Of a stretch of 64,000 nt of DNA, positions 34,301 to 42,724 are shown in pieces (within the stretch, counting starts at the first letter, position 1; every line of letters starts with the position of its first letter). This DNA is from Halobacillus mangrovi (GTDB lineage Bacteria; Bacillota; Bacilli; Bacillales; Halobacillaceae): positions 3,991,501-4,055,500 of the forward strand of contig NZ_CP020772.1 of the NCBI RefSeq assembly GCF_002097535.1. Direction: 5' to 3'. Below the pieces are notes generated by a model. The model made no database searches. It was not told the origin of the DNA and saw only the letters and a program-made list of their open reading frames with translations. Both the position numbers and the translations under genes were made by a program.

Positions 34301-37022
34301 CCCATGTGGAATATCCATCAAATAATAAGGCGTTTCCTACCAACCCTGGCCGCCATAATGGATCGGATGAGGCTTTATACACCGCGTCATTAAACACGTA
34401 TTGCACCGGATCGGTTTGTCCGCTGACTTCCTCTTTCGTAACCTTTCCTTCTTGTTCATCAAACGACCAATGAGCAAGCGGACCGGTTTGCTTCACTTGG
34501 AAGTCATCCACATTTATATGTCCCCATCCTTCCGTAGAGCTGTCAACGACTTTCAGATAAACTTCTTCACCTAAGTACTCTGAAGCATCCCAAACGACTT
34601 TCGAATACTCTTCGGAGTCGTTCCATTCGTTATTGGTTGCCTTCATCAATTCTTGATCATCGGACGCCCTCACCAGGGCTACATACAAGTGATCAGGGTC
34701 ATTCCCTCCACCAATCAAATAAGAGATCGTCCCTTTTCCAGATAAGATAAAGGAAGATGAACGCAGAACGCCGGTTTGCCCGTCGCCCCCGTTCTTAGCG
34801 CCCCACAGATGGTAATCCCCCTGATGATTGAACGGTCCTCCCCAGCCCCAATCCGTATCATTGGTTACGTCAGCATGGCTGAAAGCACCTCCCTCAACGA
34901 CGGTCCATCCTGTCAAATCACCCGTTTCAAAGTCACCGTTCTCGAGTTCATCTTCTACCGACTCTCCTTCTGTAAACACTTGAAAATCGTCGACGTTAAT
35001 ATGGCCAAATCCATCATTATGGTAATCAACTACTTTTAAGTAAAGCGTTTCCCCAAGATAAGCACTGGCATCCCAGGAAACACGCCGGTACTTCTCGTCG
35101 TTCGCTCCTGTAGCTTTGAAAAGTTCTCTCCCGTCTGAGGCTCGGACAAGGCTTACATATAAGCGTTCCTTATCCTGCCCACCACCGATAAGAAATTCCA
35201 CTTGCCCTTTTCCGCTTAATTGAAAAGGACTAGATTGAAGCGTCCCTGTTCGAAAATCCGAATCACTAACATCTTCTGAAAAACCCCAAAGGTGGTAGTT
35301 TCCTTCCTGTTCAAAAGGTTTTCCGTCCCAATACGTTTCCGTTTGAGAAACCCCGTGTGTAAAGGCACTTCCTCTCGCCGTCCATCCTGTTAAATCTCCC
35401 GTTTCAAAATCCCCATTTTCCAAGGTGTTAGGAACGTCGTCAGGAACAGTCATTTTCATAGGTTCCACGTTCGCCTTGTTCAAATCCGTTACGTTCAGCT
35501 GACTGAGATACGCCTCTCCTCCATTACTGAACATTTCCAGCGTGGAAGAGGATACATCTCTGAATATCTGATCGGTCAGAACGGTCGTCCCTTCATTCCC
35601 AAACACTTCCACAGAAGACCGATCCAAAAGTATTCTCATTTGAATTTTACCGTCCTCCACTTTTAATGGAGCTTCATGAACGGCTGCAAAATCGGTTGAA
35701 AAGCCACTTTCTCCCGATGAAGTACGGTCAACAGCCAACTTCTCCTCTTTTGTGTCATACACAATCGTCGTCGCTTGATCGTTTTCATTCGTCAACGTAA
35801 ACCCAAAGGAATCAGCAGTGGTCTGGTCGATATCAAAAGAAGCTGTTATTTCAAGCAGGTCATTGACACGATCGCCGAGCTTCTGACTTCCTTCTTTCAC
35901 CATTTCATCTTTTCGTTCTACGATTTCTCCTTTTAGTTGTTCGAATTCAGCTACGGGCTGCTGTTTCAGCTGGTATGTTCCATCTGCTGCTGTGCGAAGA
36001 TTCAATTCCCGCGGAATGGACATAGCTCCACGGAAGTTTTGTGTTGGAATATCCTGCCCATACTTCCAGTTATTCATCCATCCAAGCAGAACTGTACGTC
36101 CATCTTCTTTCGGCAGGTTGTTCCATGTTACTCCGGCATACATATCTGCCCCATAATCCAAAGGAAGCGGTTTCATTTCTGTAGTGAACGATTTCCCGTC
36201 AAAATCTCCCACTACGTACTCCATGCCAGAACCTCCGGCAGCAGATCCCTCACTCACACTCATCATAAGTGCCCACTTCTTTTCGTTTCCTTCTCCGTCT
36301 ATCGGTAGTTCTACAAGGTCCGGGCACTCCCAAACCCCTGTAGCATCTGCCGGACGCTCAAAGGTGTCCATATGCTGCCAATCTTTAAGATTATTAGACT
36401 GATAAATTTCGATACTCTGTCCGGCTGACACAACCATGTTCCATTGACCCGTTCCTTCATGCCTGAATACTTTCGGATCCCTAAAAATATCCGTATCTTC
36501 CGGCATTTCAATGACCGGATTTCCTTCATACTTCGTCCACGTTCGTCCTTTATCATTGCTGTAGGCTAGACTTTGAGTTTGGTGGCCCGCTTTTTCATGA
36601 GTGAAGACAGCGACCATAGGCGCTTGGTCACCTGTTTGGAACCCAGTGGTATTCTGTTTATCTACAACTACGCTTCCTGACCAGATAAACCCTTTTTCAT
36701 CCGGATACAACGCGATAGGGAGTTCTTCCCAATTGATTAAGTCTTTGCTCACCGCATGCCCCCAGTACATCGGTCCCCATTGATTCCCTGTTGGATTATA
36801 CTGATAGAATAAATGATATTCCCCATCATAATAGACCATTCCATTCGGGTCATTCATCCAATTTTCGGATGGTGAATAATGAAATTGGGAACGGTATTGA
36901 TCAGGCGAAGTTTCTTGGCTCTCTTGGGCACCCTCCTCAGCCATCGTATAGGTCGGAAACAAAGCCATTATTAATATGGCAATCGTCAAAACGGTGGTGG
37001 ATCGCCAGATAACACTTCTCAA
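31350..37022 (-). CDS. secreted multidomain fructanase with two GH32 domains (1890 aa)
   Basis: The start is a TTG with AAAGGAGG 8 bases upstream. Order: signal peptide 1-29; GH32 domain 1 (about 46-515) with Asp58 in WMNDPNG, Asp182 in FRDP and Glu232 in WECPD; two related beta modules (534-683, 692-844) with NGDFETGDLTGW and HINVDDFQV; LamG/CBM66-like lectin fold (848-1078); GH32 domain 2 (1106-1593) with WMNEPHA (Glu1119 where the nucleophile Asp is expected), FRDP and WELP; a third beta module (1609-1768); a charged helical C-terminus (1771-1890). No sortase or S-layer motif is seen. It likely degrades levan or inulin outside the cell. A cre site lies 20 bp upstream of the start. Confidence 0.88.
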   Translation of the reverse strand: MRSVIWRSTTVLTIAILIMALFPTYTMAEEGAQESQETSPDQYRSQFHYSPSENWMNDPNGMVYYDGEYHLFYQYNPTGNQWGPMYWGHAVSKDLINWEELPIALYPDEKGFIWSGSVVVDKQNTTGFQTGDQAPMVAVFTHEKAGHQTQSLAYSNDKGRTWTKYEGNPVIEMPEDTDIFRDPKVFRHEGTGQWNMVVSAGQSIEIYQSNNLKDWQHMDTFERPADATGVWECPDLVELPIDGEGNEKKWALMMSVSEGSAAGGSGMEYVVGDFDGKSFTTEMKPLPLDYGADMYAGVTWNNLPKEDGRTVLLGWMNNWKYGQDIPTQNFRGAMSIPRELNLRTAADGTYQLKQQPVAEFEQLKGEIVERKDEMVKEGSQKLGDRVNDLLEITASFDIDQTTADSFGFTLTNENDQATTIVYDTKEEKLAVDRTSSGESGFSTDFAAVHEAPLKVEDGKIQMRILLDRSSVEVFGNEGTTVLTDQIFRDVSSSTLEMFSNGGEAYLSQLNVTDLNKANVEPMKMTVPDDVPNTLENGDFETGDLTGWTARGSAFTHGVSQTETYWDGKPFEQEGNYHLWGFSEDVSDSDFRTGTLQSSPFQLSGKGQVEFLIGGGQDKERLYVSLVRASDGRELFKATGANDEKYRRVSWDASAYLGETLYLKVVDYHNDGFGHINVDDFQVFTEGESVEDELENGDFETGDLTGWTVVEGGAFSHADVTNDTDWGWGGPFNHQGDYHLWGAKNGGDGQTGVLRSSSFILSGKGTISYLIGGGNDPDHLYVALVRASDDQELMKATNNEWNDSEEYSKVVWDASEYLGEEVYLKVVDSSTEGWGHINVDDFQVKQTGPLAHWSFDEQEGKVTKEEVSGQTDPVQYVFNDAVYKASSDPLWRPGLVGNALLFDGYSTWVTHAADQFIQPKDALTIEGWVAPRAYEWGDLNQISAIVNQHNKSKGEGFILGMGRHGKLSFQAGINGDWQEVSTMPDQGLRKDQWSHVAATFDRNDQSMRLYLNGELVGKTETTNGSITSSSENLLIGKHNQAALINGVFDANMFNGLMDELKISNEAKSAEQIQQDYQSMVDNFADNTLPEPALDWDRTRYDGDQHRPQYHFMPPEHWMNEPHAPIYYNGKYHIFYQKNPQGPYWHHIHWGHAVSEDLVHWEELPTALSPEAGSVAPDGVWSGSATLDENGEPVLFFTAGDDSKFPNQMTGLAVSEDPSDPELKEWRMLDEPVTVQEEHLPAEAGEVMYGQFRDPFVWKDGDTWYQLMGSGIDQVGGTALLYSSKDLENWTYEKPFFTGDSEAYPKTGDVWELPVFLPLGKDESGTEKYAFFINPWFDGYSPHNVKYTFYWVGTWDKEDLEFVPDHEEPKMFDYGEHFTGPSGMVDEDGTPILFSIAQDKRSEQEHYDAGWAHNAGLPVALSLRNNNDLGLQPIEELESLRGDSLVSFENKGLEEANEMIQDVEGDMLEIILDIAPNQADKVGVKVRQSENGEEETLVYYDATKETFAIDRNQSSLDPDVSKGVQGGELKLNGDRWQLHLYLDRSMVEAYANGQKSITSRVYPTSYEALGIELWSEGGDPEIVSMDVWKMNSAFGETTPVYEKETETVPPHGELKNHDFQTGDLTGWNIVEGNAFSDEHVTAKEDWGWGGPFDQAEDQIDPERYHLWGFLDSSGGDAATGILESQAFELGGNGKIDFLIGGGNNTDQLSVSLVRDSDGKVLKKATGRNQETYRRVNWDASEYVGENLLIRITDKAEGGWGHLNVDDVNVPVALSEEEKLLRQLKGMELQTGKDLDEKIELYHEAEEEIEEKEKAFTSIKNELIGFLEKKLELNKKKYTLSSIQLHFFVQYAIEETGANQPSDAGKVQDYVMKRVNKHATGKEVRGVTEKYLK

Positions 37023-37042
37023 GTAATTTTCCTCCTTTAATT

Positions 37043-37056
37043 TGTAAGCGCTACCA
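37043..37056 (-). promoter_or_regulatory. cre (CcpA) site upstream of the large GH32 gene
   Basis: TGTAAGCGCTACCA differs at one position from the cre consensus TGWAANCGNTNWCA. It lies just before the Shine-Dalgarno, where bound CcpA would block transcription. LacI-family operators have a similar core, so the local repressor is an alternative binder. Confidence 0.6.
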
Positions 37057-37090
37057 AAGTAGTGCGCCGCCGATCTATTCAAAACCAACG

Positions 37091-37132
37091 TAAAAAGAAA
37101 ACCCGTCTGTTCTTTCACAACAGTCAGACGGG
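37091..37132 (-). terminator. terminator after the YesL-like gene
   Basis: CCCGTCTG (37102-37109) pairs with CAGACGGG (37125-37132). On the minus strand TTTTCTTTTT follows. It overlaps the stop codon and separates the transport operon from the large GH32 gene, which therefore needs its own promoter. Confidence 0.8.
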
Positions 37133-37726
37133 CTTTTGGGCCTCTTGCTTAAAAGGAAACAAAAGGACAGTTAACATAAGAATGATATTTACGGAATACA
37201 ACGGCAGAATGCCGGGTATGAACCGAATACACACTAGAAGCAGGGCAAACCCGGCGAAAAAAGTAAGAAGACGACCAGGGTAAAGCAAAAGAAGATGAAG
37301 GGCGTATTTTAAAGCTTCTTTTGCCTTCTTTCCATGACTTAGAGGGATGAACGATAAAGTTGCTGTCATCAATACCCCTCCGCCCAAAAATACGGTACCG
37401 CTGAAAAAAAGGTAGAACCATGCCCCTGTGAATTGCAGACTCGTATAGATGTTGAAACCTAAAAGAATCAGTAAAACAAATGTACTTAGGAACACGACAT
37501 TCGCTTGAAGAAAGGTTCGTTTATAGACCTTCCAATAAAATGCTACCGGAGCAGGACGCCGATCAGCTATCCATTCTTTCAATAAAGCTACACAGGCAGC
37601 AGAAGCAGGAAAGATACCGAAAACTCCGCCACCCATAAGTGTAAAAGCGATCCACAATACATTTAAAATCGCAAGCCGCATCAACCAGTCACATACAAGG
37701 TAAATGACGTTGCCTGTACCTTTCAT
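37124..37726 (-). CDS. YesL family (DUF624) membrane protein
   Basis: A protein of 200 residues with about five membrane helices in the DUF624/YesL pattern. Members sit in carbohydrate ABC transporter operons of Firmicutes and are thought to be transporter accessory proteins; no activity is known. An ATG with AGGAGG 6 bases upstream was chosen over a GTG inside the ribosome site. It is the last gene of the fructan transport operon, followed by a terminator overlapping its stop codon. Confidence 0.8.
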   Translation of the reverse strand: MKGTGNVIYLVCDWLMRLAILNVLWIAFTLMGGGVFGIFPASAACVALLKEWIADRRPAPVAFYWKVYKRTFLQANVVFLSTFVLLILLGFNIYTSLQFTGAWFYLFFSGTVFLGGGVLMTATLSFIPLSHGKKAKEALKYALHLLLLYPGRLLTFFAGFALLLVCIRFIPGILPLYSVNIILMLTVLLFPFKQEAQKPV

Positions 37727-37747
37727 CTTCACCCTCCTGTTCTTTCT

Positions 37748-39223
37748 TTAAGAGTTTTGTCTCCAGACAGATGTCATTTCAAAAACCGACGATTGTTTCA
37801 CTTCTACCGTGCCGCGGACAGCTTCCACCTTTAACTTTGCTTCGTAATCATCTGCCGGTAAGTATAAATTCGTCATGCTTATTTCTCCATCACCAACAAA
37901 TAATTCGACCGAGGAGTGGTCACATAATAATTTGAGATGGAAGGACGAACGATCGCCACTCAAAGGTGCCTGACAAGTACAAACATATTCCTTTGAAAAA
38001 TCAACTTCCGCCCGGTCTCTTTGAACGTATATAGAATTTTTTTCGCAATCAATTCCAACCCTCAGACCTGTTTCCTGATCTCCGAATAACCGTCCTTCGA
38101 ACACGCCTCCCTTCTCAATTTCTACATCCAATTCCCATAAAAAAGGTGAAGCCGGCTGGATTAGCTCGATGGATTGCTTTTCTTTAAGGAAGAAAGAATC
38201 ATTTTCAATTCGTTTTTCTATCAACCTTGTAAGCTCTGCGATAGGCTTTTGAATAAGTCGTTCCTGTCCTTCAACCACGGATAAATTCAATTCCCTTGGG
38301 ATCGTCATTGCACTTCTCCACGGATCTGTCGGTACGTCATTGGCATATTGCCAATTGCTCATCCAGGCAAGGACCACCCTTCTCCATGGGACATCGGAAA
38401 ATGATTGCGACGCATAAAAGTCTTTGCCGTAGTCAAGCCAGCGCACAGCTTCTTTCGGTTGATGAGGAACAAAGTGCTTGCCATCAAAGGCCCCGATAAA
38501 ATACTGGGTGCCTGATCCGCCTGAAGGAGCGCCGGCATCAATCCCGATCGGCAGCACCCATTTCTTTTCCCCGGACACTTCATTCGTAAGAGGGAACAGG
38601 TCCGGACATTCCCAAACACCCTTTTGTTCGCCCCAACCTTCTCCAAATTCACTAACATAGGTCCACCTCTTCAAATCAGGAGAGGTATAGAATTGAACTT
38701 TTCTCCCTGCAGCAAGCACCATCACCCACTTTTGCGTAGTCTCATGCCAGAAAACCTTTGGATCACGAAAATCCTTGATGCCAGGGTTTTGAATTACCGG
38801 ATTTTCGCCATATTTCACCCAGGTTCTTCCCCGGTCTTTACTATAGGCGATGCTCTGCCTCTGCAAGTCTCCATCAGCGTTGGTATAAACAGCAACAAGT
38901 CCCGGTTTTCCATCGAAAAAACCACTTGTATCCTTGTGGTCCACCACAGCACTCCCAGAAAAAATCATGCCAAGATCATCCGGATAGAGCGCTACAGGGA
39001 GATGTTCCCACTCTAATAGATCCTTACTAACAGCGTGACCCCAGTGCATTGGCCCCCACTGTTTACTATCTGGATGATATTGATAGAAGAGATGATATTC
39101 TCCTTCAAAGTAAACAAGACCATTGGGATCATTCATCCACATTTGTTCGGGCGTGAAATGGATGTGGGGCCGATACCTTTCCTGATAATACCCATTCCTC
39201 ATCAACGGCTGGTTTTGAATCAT
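37748..39223 (-). CDS. cytoplasmic GH32 beta-fructosidase
   Basis: A 491-residue single-domain GH32 enzyme with all catalytic motifs: WMNDPNG (nucleophile Asp), FRDPK and WECPD (acid/base Glu), a five-blade propeller (about 15-345) and a C-terminal beta-sandwich. It lacks a signal peptide, so it hydrolyses imported fructo-oligosaccharides or sucrose inside the cell. It follows the two permeases in the same operon, with AAGGAG 11 bases before the ATG. Sucrose-6-phosphate hydrolase is a less likely role, since there is no PTS nearby. Similar in sequence to GH32 domain 1 of the secreted enzyme. Confidence 0.9.
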   Translation of the reverse strand: MIQNQPLMRNGYYQERYRPHIHFTPEQMWMNDPNGLVYFEGEYHLFYQYHPDSKQWGPMHWGHAVSKDLLEWEHLPVALYPDDLGMIFSGSAVVDHKDTSGFFDGKPGLVAVYTNADGDLQRQSIAYSKDRGRTWVKYGENPVIQNPGIKDFRDPKVFWHETTQKWVMVLAAGRKVQFYTSPDLKRWTYVSEFGEGWGEQKGVWECPDLFPLTNEVSGEKKWVLPIGIDAGAPSGGSGTQYFIGAFDGKHFVPHQPKEAVRWLDYGKDFYASQSFSDVPWRRVVLAWMSNWQYANDVPTDPWRSAMTIPRELNLSVVEGQERLIQKPIAELTRLIEKRIENDSFFLKEKQSIELIQPASPFLWELDVEIEKGGVFEGRLFGDQETGLRVGIDCEKNSIYVQRDRAEVDFSKEYVCTCQAPLSGDRSSFHLKLLCDHSSVELFVGDGEISMTNLYLPADDYEAKLKVEAVRGTVEVKQSSVFEMTSVWRQNS

Positions 39224-39310
39224 ATCTCATGGCACTCCTTCCAACAATAATTACTCTTTTAGGTCAGGCGAAGCTTCTCCACTTTTCGCCAACATTCTCG
39301 TGAACATCAT

Positions 39311-40165
39311 TTAGTTTTTTGAACCAGTATGTGTTAATCCTTGTACGTAGTACCTTTGCAGGAATGCAAAAATCAAAAGCATCGGTACAGTCGCAATCGT
39401 TAAAGCAGCCATCACTTGCCCCCACTTAATTGGTGGTTCGTTCATGAAGTATTGAAGTCCAATCTGTATTGTGCGCATACTCTCATCTGAAGCTACAACA
39501 AGTGGCCATAGGAAGTCATTCCAGTGGTTGATAAATAAGACAATCGCCACAGTAGCAAACACCGGTTTAGAGAGCGGTACAATAATCCTGAAGAAAATTC
39601 CGATCTGTGAACAGCCATCAATTTTGGCTGCTTCCTCCAATTCTTTAGGAAAGTCGAGAAAAAACTGACGGAATAAAAAGATAGCAAAAGCATTCGCGAT
39701 AAACGGCACAATCAAACCGGTGTACGTATTTACCCACCCAAGGTCATACACCAAAACGTAGAGGGGCAGGAAGATACTTTCTGGCGGGATGATCAGGGTC
39801 GCGATAATGACTCCAAGCCAGAAACCAGCCAGGGGAAAGCGGAACCGTGCCAATGCATAACCAGCCATTGAATTGACAATAAGCCCAAAGATAATGATGC
39901 CTGTTGTATAAATCAAGCTGTTCAAAATGTACTTCATAAGATCTACACGTTGAAAAGCTGCGATATAATTGTGCAGGTATCCACCTTCTACTTCATTAGG
40001 AGCCGGAGGCAAAAAGGCTTTTAGTGATTTCATATCCTTGAAAATTTGAAACTCATCTTTCAGCGATGAAACAAGCATCCATACTAAGGGAAAGAGAAAG
40101 ATGAATGTGAGTAAAATCAAAGACACATATAAGACGACTCCCTGAATCCTTTTCTTTCTTTTCAT
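39311..40165 (-). CDS. carbohydrate ABC transporter permease (MalG-type)
   Basis: A 284-residue inner subunit with six membrane helices. The EAA loop is in ELEEAAKIDGCSQIGIFFRIIVPLSKPVFA, which contacts the ATPase. It forms a heterodimer with the MalF-type permease encoded 5 bases upstream, and with the binding lipoprotein imports fructo-oligosaccharides by context. GAGGGGG lies before the ATG. No ATPase gene is in the operon, so a shared MsmX-like ATPase encoded elsewhere is expected, as is usual for Bacillus CUT1 systems. Confidence 0.93.
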   Translation of the reverse strand: MKRKKRIQGVVLYVSLILLTFIFLFPLVWMLVSSLKDEFQIFKDMKSLKAFLPPAPNEVEGGYLHNYIAAFQRVDLMKYILNSLIYTTGIIIFGLIVNSMAGYALARFRFPLAGFWLGVIIATLIIPPESIFLPLYVLVYDLGWVNTYTGLIVPFIANAFAIFLFRQFFLDFPKELEEAAKIDGCSQIGIFFRIIVPLSKPVFATVAIVLFINHWNDFLWPLVVASDESMRTIQIGLQYFMNEPPIKWGQVMAALTIATVPMLLIFAFLQRYYVQGLTHTGSKN

Positions 40166-40170
40166 AGCTT

Positions 40171-41154
40171 TTACCCCCTCTCCTCACGAATGAGCACACG
40201 CTGAATAATTGTGATTGTAAGTACAATCATTGTAAATACGACCGCCATTGCTGATGCATAACCCACATCTCTATAGTTAAATCCAGTTTCATAGATGTGA
40301 TAGACCAGAGACTTGGTTGATCCAAGCGGTCCACCCTGTGTCATGATCATCGGCTGAACAAGTAATTTAAAGGCAGCAATACTGATTGTAATAAAAATGA
40401 ACAAGGCAATGTTTTTCAAACCTGGCAAAGTCACATGTAAAAATTTCTGCCAACTAGTTGCTCCATCAATGTCTGCAGCTTCATATAAATGGTTCGGAAT
40501 GTTTTGAAGCCCCGCCAGGAAGATCATCATCTGGAAACCGGCCCCTTGCCAGACGGACATTACAATGATTGAATTCATCGCTTGATCAGGGCTTGTAAGA
40601 AATGGTTGTGGTGAAATCCCTATGACCCCGAGCAGCTGATTGATCAACCCTTCATTGGGATTGTACATAAACGTCCAGAGAATTGAGACCACAACAAGAG
40701 ACATCACTACAGGTGAGAAAAATGCAGTTCGGAAAAATACGCGGAACTTTATTTTCTTATTAATAAGCAGCGCAAGTCCTAACGCGACCGCCAGCTGAAC
40801 AGGAACGACGATGACAGAAAAGTAAACCGTATTCCAAAAAGCTTGTCGGAATTGAGCATCCTGCCATATATAAGAGAAATTCTCGAACCCTATAAAAGAA
40901 ATATCATCAGGTTTTAAAATATAGAAATCTGTAAAACTATAATAGAAAGCAGCCCCCATCGGATACAAAAGAAATACTCCCAGAAGAATTAATGCAGGCG
41001 CTAGAAAGAAGTATCCAGTCATAGCTTCTTGGAAAGCCTGTGACTTTCTTCTTTTTTTCCTCTTTGGCGGCACCTTTCTGATAGACGGTTCAGATGGAGC
41101 TTTATAATGATCATGATCGGTCAGTTGTTTCGCAGAAGAACTATTCCCTTTCAT
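40171..41154 (-). CDS. carbohydrate ABC transporter permease (MalF-type)
   Basis: A 327-residue permease with a basic cytoplasmic N-terminus of about 45 residues (PPKRKKRRK) and six membrane helices. The EAA motif reads LYEAADIDGATSWQKFLHVTLPGLKNIA. It partners the MalG-type subunit that follows. It sits between the binding protein gene and the second permease in the fructan operon; GAGGGTG precedes the ATG. Confidence 0.93.
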   Translation of the reverse strand: MKGNSSSAKQLTDHDHYKAPSEPSIRKVPPKRKKRRKSQAFQEAMTGYFFLAPALILLGVFLLYPMGAAFYYSFTDFYILKPDDISFIGFENFSYIWQDAQFRQAFWNTVYFSVIVVPVQLAVALGLALLINKKIKFRVFFRTAFFSPVVMSLVVVSILWTFMYNPNEGLINQLLGVIGISPQPFLTSPDQAMNSIIVMSVWQGAGFQMMIFLAGLQNIPNHLYEAADIDGATSWQKFLHVTLPGLKNIALFIFITISIAAFKLLVQPMIMTQGGPLGSTKSLVYHIYETGFNYRDVGYASAMAVVFTMIVLTITIIQRVLIREERG

Positions 41155-41246
41155 ATTTGTTCACCCTCTCTTTCAACCCCGTAGACGGACGGTCTTAAAA
41201 ATGAGCTGGAGCCTGTAACACTCACAGGCCCCGATCATTCGTTGGA

Positions 41247-42602
41247 CTACTCTTCAAAACGTTTCAATTCACGCTCGACACGTTGGACCTGCTGTTCCAC
41301 CACACTTTCTACATCTTCCCCTAGTGAAGCGGCGTGGAAAGATTGAGCAAACGCATCGGTCAATACCGGATAAGCAGGTGTAGCCGGACGGGCATGGGCT
41401 GTTTGAATGACTTGTTCCTTCATAATGCTCCATGGAAGTTCATTGAATTTCTCCATGTTTTCAAACGCAGACTTCTGTGCCGGCGGCATGCCTGTGGCTT
41501 TGGAGATTTTGATTGTTGCTTCTTCATTCGTCATCCACTTCATAAGCTCGACAGCTGCTTCAGGATTTTCTGTATTATTTGTTACTGCATAAGCCATGCT
41601 TCCAGATGGAGACACTTTTTCATCTTTGTAAGGGTACGGCATCATACCCCAGTTTAAGCCTGCGTCTTCAGCAGAAACAGCAATCCATGGACCGCCTAAA
41701 GCAAGGGCTGCATTTCCTTCCTCAAACTGCATTTCACCAGGGCTATCTGTAACCACACCTTCAGCAAATAGATCTTTCACATAGTTTAAAGCTTCAATGG
41801 TTTCAGGACTATTTAAATAGCCATCCACTTTTGTACCATCTTCTGAAATGAGCGCGCCCCCATTAGACCAGACAAGTGGTGCGCCCATAAACGTCAACCA
41901 TTCACCGACACCGTAGTTCATAAACAAGTTCAGTCCATAACGGTCTTCGGTCGTCAGTTTCTTAGAATTCTCCATCAATTCATCCCACGTCCAGGCACCT
42001 TCTATGGAATCAGCTGGTTCAATCCCTGCTTCATCCAACAAGTCTTTGTTGTAATAAAGCATGACGGAAGCTTCCATCGCTCCTAAAGAATACAATTTAC
42101 CATTGTATGTGCCCTGTTGAATGATCGAATCTACATATTGGCTTTTCGTTTCTTTGTCAATATACTTATCGATCGGCTGAATCACTCCAGCTTCAGCAAA
42201 ACTTGAAACGTAAGGGCCGTCCACTGCCATCACATCTGGCAGGTTCCCTGCTACAAGTGCAGCATTAATACTGTCACTGTACGCACTTGCCCCGTCATCA
42301 ATGATGACTTCTGCGTTTACATGAATGTCGTCATGCTCTTTGTTGAACGCATCAATTAATTCAATGTACGCGTTGGTCTCGTCTTCACCCGTTTGGTGAA
42401 TCCAGAAGTCAAGCAGTACGTCTTCATCACCTGTAGCTTCAACACTTGTATCCACTGAGCCAGTCTCCACTGTGTCACTTGTTTGATTCTCCCCTGAACT
42501 ACCGCTACTATCTTCTTCTGAATTAGCGGAACTGTCGCTTGAACAAGCCGCAAGCATCAGCACCACTAAAACCCCTGTCAACAAATACGATAATTTCTTC
42601 AT
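41247..42602 (-). CDS. sugar ABC transporter substrate-binding lipoprotein
   Basis: A 451-residue family 1 extracellular solute-binding protein. It has signal peptide and lipobox LMLAAC (Cys about 20), then an acidic Ser/Glu linker of some 45 residues, then the MalE-like fold (DFWIHQTGEDETNAYIELIDAFNKEH, LGGPWIAVSAEDAG). The ligand is presumably a fructo-oligosaccharide, inferred from the GH32 neighbours. The ATG at 42600-42602 has GGGAGG 8 bases upstream; the frame extends 13 codons without a start signal. First gene of the transport operon, downstream of lacI. Confidence 0.92.
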   Translation of the reverse strand: MKKLSYLLTGVLVVLMLAACSSDSSANSEEDSSGSSGENQTSDTVETGSVDTSVEATGDEDVLLDFWIHQTGEDETNAYIELIDAFNKEHDDIHVNAEVIIDDGASAYSDSINAALVAGNLPDVMAVDGPYVSSFAEAGVIQPIDKYIDKETKSQYVDSIIQQGTYNGKLYSLGAMEASVMLYYNKDLLDEAGIEPADSIEGAWTWDELMENSKKLTTEDRYGLNLFMNYGVGEWLTFMGAPLVWSNGGALISEDGTKVDGYLNSPETIEALNYVKDLFAEGVVTDSPGEMQFEEGNAALALGGPWIAVSAEDAGLNWGMMPYPYKDEKVSPSGSMAYAVTNNTENPEAAVELMKWMTNEEATIKISKATGMPPAQKSAFENMEKFNELPWSIMKEQVIQTAHARPATPAYPVLTDAFAQSFHAASLGEDVESVVEQQVQRVERELKRFEE

Positions 42603-42660
42603 CCTCCGTACCTCCCATTTCATAATTGAACGCTCACACATATCCTTCCATTACACAAAA

Positions 42661-42684
42661 ACGTTTACGTAATCGTTTACTTTA
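42661..42684 (-). promoter_or_regulatory. LacI-type operator element upstream of the transport operon
   Basis: The plus-strand element 42661-42684 (CGTTTACGTAATCGTTTAC core) matches 43734-43757 upstream of the repressor gene in 21 of 24 positions. LacI-family sites with a central CG are expected, so both sites are likely bound by the repressor encoded at 42708-43703. Confidence 0.65.
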
Positions 42685-42689
42685 TGGTT

Positions 42690-42724
42690 AAAAAGAGAAG
42701 GTTCTCTTTAAAAGGAACCTCTCT
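42690..42724 (-). terminator. terminator or attenuator after lacI
   Basis: AGAGAAGGTTC pairs with GAACCTCTCT with one bulge. A TTTTT run follows on the minus strand. It overlaps the end of the repressor gene and would limit read-through into the transport operon. Confidence 0.6.

Noticed and set aside
31350..37022. large GH32 gene as a fusion or assembly artefact
   Set aside because: The frame is continuous for 1890 codons, the repeated modules differ in sequence, and spacing between domains is regular.
37043..37056. operator of the LacI-type repressor at the large GH32 gene
   Set aside because: The site lacks the TAATCG core shared by the two lacI-linked elements and fits the cre consensus better, though binding by the repressor is not excluded.
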